Positions 7,114 to 11,127 of a stretch of DNA of 11,127 nucleotides are shown here, piece by piece. Under the pieces are notes generated by a model, which saw only the letters and a list, made by a program, of their open reading frames with translations, searched no databases and was not told where the DNA came from. Source of the DNA: an uncultured Gemmatimonadota bacterium (lineage in GTDB: Bacteria; Gemmatimonadota; Gemmatimonadetes; Gemmatimonadales; Gemmatimonadaceae); NCBI GenBank assembly GCA_946479895.1, contig CAMLHT010000117.1, forward strand, positions 1 to 11,127, read 5' to 3'. The position numbers were made by a program, and so were the translations under genes. Numbering within the stretch: the stretch's first letter is position 1; the number at the start of each line of letters is the position of its first letter.

Positions 7114-8916
7114 TCATCTCAGTCCGATCTTCCTTCTCACCAGCCACTCCCCGCAGAGCGCGCCGATGATGATCGCATAGATCCACGCGTGATCCCGCAA
7201 CCGCGGCGGGGCGCCGGCAGGAACTCCACCGCGGACCGGCCCACCGCGCACCTTCACCTCGCGCGGCAGCCATTCCGCCGACGGATTCACCGCCAGCAGG
7301 GCTGTGCCACCCCTGACGAGCACGTCGTAGAGACCCTGCTCCATCGCCGGAGTCTCCATCACGGTGGCCCCAGCCGGGAAGCGGAGCACCAGTGAATCAC
7401 TTCGCGCCGGTCCATTTCTGCGCCGCATGGTCACGGCGACCACCGAGTCCGCGGCTCCGCCGCGCCGCCAGCGGATCGGGTCTCCGGCGCGAAACGCCGC
7501 CGCGTCGGGAATGGCGGCACGTCTGTCGGCCCGCTCTCCGGCAAGCCAGTCGAAGATACCGCCCCAGAACGCGGCGAACGCGTCGGCCGAGGTGCCGCCC
7601 CGGAATTGCCACCGCCAGAAGCCGCTGCCGACGACCGTCAGCGAGCGCCGCGGCGTATCGTGCCCGCTCACCAGGGCCCGCGTCGGTCCCGAGCGGCCTT
7701 CGCTCACCTGCAGCGCCGTCCAGCTCCCTGTCGGTACTGGCCCGGCCGCGAGCAGCGGCGGCAGGCTGTCCCACGCCACGCCGCCGAATGCCGGTGTCAG
7801 GGGCGAAGTCGGCGTGCCTGTCACGTACCATTCCGAGGCCGTGTCCGTTACCGGGACGATCAGCGCGTAAGGAGCCGCCGTCGCCGCCGCCGGAGCCCCG
7901 AACACGCCGGTGTCACCATGGATGATCGCGATCGGCGCGTCGCGGAAGGCAGCGCGCACCTCCGATTCGGCGACCGGCGAGAGGGTGCCGTCCACGCGCC
8001 AGACGCCTGGCGCCACCCGCAGGAAGCCCCGCGCCGGCAGGGCGAGGGCGCCGCGGAGCAGCCCGATCGCGGCGCGGGAGTCGAAGTCCGGCGTCGTCGA
8101 AACGAACACCGCGCTCGCCGACCGCGACCGATCCACCGCGAGGGTCATCGTGTCGTTCCGGGCGACCACATCGCCCGCGGCGGCCAGCACGACCTGCGCG
8201 ACCGCGGGGCCGGCCGGGCCCGCGATGGCGATCCGGGTCTCGAGAGACCGGGTGCCGAAGGGCGGAAGCGGCTCGAAGGGAACGCGCGCGATCTCGCGGC
8301 CATCCACGCGGATCGACGCCGTACCGGCGCCGCTGCCCGCGGCGCCACCGACGATCACGATGCGGCCGGTGACCGTGTCGCCGGAGACGACCGCGCGCGG
8401 GAGCTCGACCGCCGAGACAGCCGCATCGGACTGGCCCGCGCGCGGCAGCACCACGATCCGCGATCCGGCGGGCAGCGCCGCGCCTGCATCCGGATCTCCC
8501 AGCTCGCCGTCGGTGACCACGAGAACCGGATGTCCCGATGCCAGGGCCCGGTCGGCGACCGGCCTCAGGTCGGAGCGGTTGTCCGCGGCGTTCGCGGGAA
8601 TCGCCCCGGCGCGCACGGAGTCGCCGAAAAGCAGGGTCGTATCCGTTCTCGCGGCACGCACAGAATCGAGCGCCGCGCGCCAGAGGGCCCCGTCGCCGCG
8701 CTGCATGCTCTGCGAGGCGTCGAGCGCAGCCCACATCGAGATCGGTCGCGGGGTGCCCGTCGGCGCGTCGAGCAGCAGGGCGACGACGAGGAGGACGGCC
8801 AGAAAGCGCAGCGCCGTCGCCGCGAGAGCGAGCGGCCCGCGATGCGTCCGGCGCCATCCGTATTGTAGAAGCGCGAACCCCACGCCCGCGCCGACCGCGA
8901 CGAGCCAGGGCGACAT
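7114..8916 (-). CDS. BatA-like membrane protein with VWA domain, function unknown
   Basis: A 600-aa predicted membrane protein. It starts with two hydrophobic segments (about 3-19 and 31-50). A von Willebrand A-like domain follows, with a MIDAS-type metal site: DASQS (66-70), Ser115-Asp116 where a Thr is usual, and TDGE with Asp136. After it come a probable beta-sandwich (about 163-262), a mixed alpha/beta region (265-455) ending in GFWRWQF and FWGGIFDWLAG, and a further Ig-like stretch. A C-terminal TM (577-592) with a basic tail ends the protein. This order is like that of large VWA/degenerate glutamine-amidotransferase membrane proteins often found near MoxR-Bat gene sets in Bacteroidetes, Planctomycetes and Gemmatimonadota. 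No MoxR ATPase, DUF58 protein or other Bat gene is here; the neighbours are the M23 peptidase and ftsY. The start at 8916 gives a sensible first TM but lacks a Shine-Dalgarno. The family call is moderate and the role unknown. Confidence 0.72.
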   Translation of the reverse strand: MSPWLVAVGAGVGFALLQYGWRRTHRGPLALAATALRFLAVLLVVALLLDAPTGTPRPISMWAALDASQSMQRGDGALWRAALDSVRAARTDTTLLFGDSVRAGAIPANAADNRSDLRPVADRALASGHPVLVVTDGELGDPDAGAALPAGSRIVVLPRAGQSDAAVSAVELPRAVVSGDTVTGRIVIVGGAAGSGAGTASIRVDGREIARVPFEPLPPFGTRSLETRIAIAGPAGPAVAQVVLAAAGDVVARNDTMTLAVDRSRSASAVFVSTTPDFDSRAAIGLLRGALALPARGFLRVAPGVWRVDGTLSPVAESEVRAAFRDAPIAIIHGDTGVFGAPAAATAAPYALIVPVTDTASEWYVTGTPTSPLTPAFGGVAWDSLPPLLAAGPVPTGSWTALQVSEGRSGPTRALVSGHDTPRRSLTVVGSGFWRWQFRGGTSADAFAAFWGGIFDWLAGERADRRAAIPDAAAFRAGDPIRWRRGGAADSVVAVTMRRRNGPARSDSLVLRFPAGATVMETPAMEQGLYDVLVRGGTALLAVNPSAEWLPREVKVRGGPVRGGVPAGAPPRLRDHAWIYAIIIGALCGEWLVRRKIGLR

Positions 8917-8935
8917 GACCGAAAGCTAGTAACCC

Positions 8936-8963
8936 CGGGGATGAGCGACGGGCTTCATCCCCG
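8936..8963 (-). terminator. Hairpin after the M23 peptidase gene, possible weak terminator
   Basis: A 9-bp perfect stem (CGGGGATGA at 8936-8944 and TCATCCCCG at 8955-8963) around a 10-nt loop lies 10 bp past the peptidase stop codon, in the 57-bp gap before the VWA gene. No T-run follows on the minus strand, so it may pause or attenuate transcription, or protect the 3' end, rather than terminate fully. Confidence 0.4.
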
Positions 8964-8973
8964 CCCTTCGCGG

Positions 8974-10248
8974 CTAGTGGGAGCCGAGGGCCGCCAGGGT
9001 CGTCGCGGTGTCGACGTCGATGGTCTCGAGCTTCGACAGCAGCTGGTCGCGCAGCGCCTGGAACGCGCTCGTTTCACTCCTCGCGATGGGCGTGCCGGTC
9101 GACTTCCCGAAGGCGGTGAGCGAATTCCGCTGCTCGCCGTTGACGAGCACCTCGAAGTGGAGGTGCGGGCCGGTGGCGAGGCCGGTATGGCCGACCCTGC
9201 CGATGGGCTGCTCGATCTTCACCCGCGCGCCTGGACGGATGCCGTCGAGGATCTTGCTCAGGTGGCCGTAGCGGGTGACGTAGCCGTTCGCGTGCCGGAT
9301 CTGGACGAGGTTGCCGTAGCCCGCGTTCCACCCGGCCCCGATCACGACACCGTCGCCGATCGCCTTCACCGGCGTGCCCTCGCTCGCGGCGAAGTCGGTG
9401 CCCTTGTGCGCGCGCGTGTACCCGAGGATCGGGTGACGGCGCGATCCGAACGTGCTCGAGATGCGGCGGAAGTCCACGGGATACTTCATGAACGCGGCCC
9501 GCATGGACTTGCCCGCTTCGTCGAAGTAGTCGCCGCCGGTGCTGCTCAGGAAGCGGACGGCCGTGAGCTTGGATCCCGAGAGGGAGAACGTCGAGGCGAT
9601 GACGTTCCCGATCCGGACCGCCCCCGTCGGGGACGTGGAGCGCTCGGCCATCACCTTGAACCGGTCGCCCTTCTGGAGCTCGCGGGTCATGTCGATCTTG
9701 TAGCCGTAGACGTGCTGTGCCATCTCGACCGTCAGCTCATCCCGCGCGTACTTGGGCAGGAACGCCTGGGCCGCGGCATCGATGGCGGCGTAGAGATTGG
9801 ACTGGATCGTCCCGGCGACCACGATGGTGTCGGTCGCCCACGGGATCATCTCCTCGGCGCCCGTCCACTCGGTGCCGTCGCGCTTGATGCGAACGAGCTT
9901 GTCGCCGTTCAGCTGGAGGATGACCTCCGACGGCGTGGAGTCCGCGGCGGCGGTGCGGATCTCGACCTGCATGCCCGCCGGGTGCTGGCGCGGATTGACG
10001 ACGGCCGACGACGCGCGAATGGCGGCGATCGCGGCGGAGTCGGTCAGGCCGCCGCGCTTCAGCACACGCGCCAGGGTCTCCCCGCTGGCGAGGGTGTCGA
10101 AGCGCAGCTTCCATGACGGTGCAGCCGCCTGCGAGAACATCACGTCCGCGGGGCGGCTGTCGGGAAGAGCGGGAATGTAGGTGAGGGCGATCGCGGTGCC
10201 GAGAACGACGGCGCCGTAGGCGATCGCACGTATGTAGCCGAACCTCAA
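8974..10248 (-). CDS. M23 family (LytM-type) peptidoglycan endopeptidase, MepM/OapA-like
   Basis: A membrane-anchored, periplasm-facing zinc endopeptidase expected to cut peptidoglycan cross-bridges. The 424-aa product has one N-terminal TM or uncleaved signal (about 8-24). A LysM/OapA-like segment follows (about 48-100, [14 protein letters not shown]), then a Csd3-type middle domain (about 105-250) and the LytM domain (about 258-372). The metal site is complete: His281 and Asp285 in HKGTD and His364 in HLHFE, with catalytic His329 (YGHL) and His362. Because all catalytic residues are present it should be an active enzyme, unlike EnvC/NlpD-type regulators. The start is TTG at 10248, overlapping the ftsZ stop (TTGA), with a GGAGA ribosome site 8 nt upstream; the next in-frame Met (residue 37) would remove the TM. 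Its place directly behind ftsZ suggests a role in septal or growth-linked wall cleavage, which is an inference. Elongation-type hydrolase activity is the alternative. Confidence 0.92.
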   Translation of the reverse strand: MRFGYIRAIAYGAVVLGTAIALTYIPALPDSRPADVMFSQAAAPSWKLRFDTLASGETLARVLKRGGLTDSAAIAAIRASSAVVNPRQHPAGMQVEIRTAAADSTPSEVILQLNGDKLVRIKRDGTEWTGAEEMIPWATDTIVVAGTIQSNLYAAIDAAAQAFLPKYARDELTVEMAQHVYGYKIDMTRELQKGDRFKVMAERSTSPTGAVRIGNVIASTFSLSGSKLTAVRFLSSTGGDYFDEAGKSMRAAFMKYPVDFRRISSTFGSRRHPILGYTRAHKGTDFAASEGTPVKAIGDGVVIGAGWNAGYGNLVQIRHANGYVTRYGHLSKILDGIRPGARVKIEQPIGRVGHTGLATGPHLHFEVLVNGEQRNSLTAFGKSTGTPIARSETSAFQALRDQLLSKLETIDVDTATTLAALGSH

Positions 10249-11127
10249 TCCATCTGTCTCCGAATGAACGTCGGGATTTCCATGTCGCTCATTTCCTGAG
10301 ACGACGTGCGCTCCCGATTGGTCACTGGAGGGGTCTGGGTCGGCTTGCCGATGCCCGTCACGCGGGCCGGCCGGTTGGAGGGCACGGGAAACGGGATGAC
10401 CGGCGATCCCTTGGGCTGGACCAGCTGGGGGGCCGGCGGCGTGACCTGGGCCACACGATTGAACCCCGTCGCGATGACGGTGACGCGGATCTCACCCTGC
10501 ATCGCCGGCTCGTGCACGGCGCCGAAGATGATCTCCGCCTCGTCGCCGACGGCGTCGTGGATGATCTCGTTGATCTGGTGGACTTCACCGAGCGTGAGGT
10601 CGGCGCCGCCGGTGATGTTCACCAGCACGCCCGTCGCGCCCGCAATGGAGACGTTGTCGAGCAGCGGCGAGGAGATCGCCTGCTGGGCGGCTTCCATCGC
10701 GCGGTTCTCGCCGCGGCCGATGCCCGTGCCCATGAGGGCCGAGCCGCCGTTCTGCATGACCGTCCGCACGTCGGCGAAGTCGACGTTGACGAGGCCGGTG
10801 ACGCTGATCAGCGAGGAGATGCCCTGCGTCGCGTGCAGCAGGACCTCGTCGGCCTTCTTGAGGGCGTCCTGGAACGGGATGCCCTTGCCGACGACGGCGA
10901 GCAGCCGCTCGTTCGGCACGACGATCATCGTGTCGACGAACTTGCTCATCTCGGCGATGCCCTGCTCCGCCTGGCGCATGCGCTTCCGCCCCTCGAAGAG
11001 GAACGGCTTCGTCACGATGCCGACGGTCAGGGCGCTCTGCTCCTTGGCCAGCTCGGCGATCACGGGGGCCGAGCCGGTGCCGGTGCCGCCGCCCATGCCG
11101 CAGGTGATGAAGACGAGGTCCGCGCCG
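10245..11127 (-). CDS. ftsZ: Cell division protein FtsZ (partial, N-terminus outside window)
   Basis: The tubulin-like GTPase that forms the Z ring. Only the last 293 or so residues are in the window; the frame stays open through the window edge, so the start lies beyond 11127. The tubulin signature [12 protein letters not shown] appears at about 11063-11098, preceded by DLVFITC, where most FtsZ proteins have TA in place of TC. The catalytic synergy (T7) loop is present as [11 protein letters not shown], so GTP hydrolysis across subunits should be intact. A C-terminal beta-rich domain follows ([17 protein letters not shown]). Then there is a short Pro/Thr/Ser-rich linker of about 45-50 residues and the conserved terminal peptide [10 protein letters not shown], which binds FtsA/ZipA/SepF-type anchors in other species. 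The internal ATG at 11096 is not the start because it sits within the GTP-binding core. The stop overlaps the M23 gene. Promoter and upstream partners (commonly ftsA and ftsQ) are outside the window. Confidence 0.98.
   Translation of the reverse strand, partial: GADLVFITCGMGGGTGTGSAPVIAELAKEQSALTVGIVTKPFLFEGRKRMRQAEQGIAEMSKFVDTMIVVPNERLLAVVGKGIPFQDALKKADEVLLHATQGISSLISVTGLVNVDFADVRTVMQNGGSALMGTGIGRGENRAMEAAQQAISSPLLDNVSIAGATGVLVNITGGADLTLGEVHQINEIIHDAVGDEAEIIFGAVHEPAMQGEIRVTVIATGFNRVAQVTPPAPQLVQPKGSPVIPFPVPSNRPARVTGIGKPTQTPPVTNRERTSSQEMSDMEIPTFIRRQMD
10257..10261 (-). promoter_or_regulatory. Shine-Dalgarno for the TTG start of the M23 gene
   Basis: On the minus strand GGAGA lies inside the last codons of ftsZ, 8 nt before the TTG at 10248. 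It is the main reason to accept the rare TTG start, and it supports translation coupled to ftsZ. Confidence 0.65.

Noticed and set aside
6081..7169. 362-aa open frame on the plus strand across ftsY and R2
   Set aside because: Antisense to ftsY, whose GTPase motifs are complete; the end of the frame is translated repeat.
8941..10116. 391-aa open frame on the plus strand across the M23 gene
   Set aside because: Antisense shadow of a well-supported peptidase gene; low-complexity Arg/Asp/Val/Leu content and no domain signature.
11094..11096. ATG at 11096 as the ftsZ start
   Set aside because: It lies in the middle of the GTP-binding signature and the frame continues open to the window edge with FtsZ-like residues.

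Overview
The window is a high-GC bacterial chromosomal segment of housekeeping type, with tightly packed genes. The protein set (FtsZ ending in a [13 protein letters not shown] peptide, an OapA/MepM-like M23 peptidase, a BatA-like VWA membrane protein, FtsY, RecG, a bacterial AsnRS) and the flavour of the sequences fit a soil-type lineage such as Gemmatimonadota. That assignment is an inference from protein character; there is no rRNA or species marker here. I see no phage genes, transposase, CRISPR array, tRNA or rRNA.

Layout. The left part holds a divergent pair: asnS (33-1334, minus) and a membrane sensor histidine kinase (1473-2981, plus), separated by 138 bp. The kinase overlaps by 4 bp (GTGA) with a lipoprotein gene (2978-3589, plus) that has an N-terminal lipobox and a C-terminal coiled coil. 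This kinase plus lipoprotein pair resembles the enterobacterial QseE(GlrK)-QseG(YfhG) pair, but no response regulator follows. The pair ends at a convergent 334-bp gap (3590-3923) that holds two copies of an inverted-repeat element.

The right part, 3924 to the window end, is one minus-strand run. In transcription order it is ftsZ (5' end outside the window), an M23 endopeptidase gene overlapping ftsZ through a TTG start, a 600-aa VWA-like membrane protein of unknown function, ftsY and recG. The genes join cell division (FtsZ, a cell-wall hydrolase), membrane-protein targeting (FtsY) and replication-fork rescue (RecG); most gaps are under 110 bp, so co-transcription is plausible.

The most distinctive non-coding content is repetitive. 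Two copies of a roughly 30-bp-arm hairpin (GTCATCCTGAGCG...AGCGAGGGATCTGC) fill the two gaps flanking ftsY, and each ends within 1-4 bp of the preceding gene's stop codon. A different repeat, with 16-bp perfect terminal inverted repeats and a 53-bp duplicated right end, fills the convergent gap after the lipoprotein gene. I did not find an obviously new multi-gene system. The items most worth following up are the two repeat families, the QseE/QseG-like pair without its regulator, and the ftsZ-M23-VWA-ftsY arrangement.
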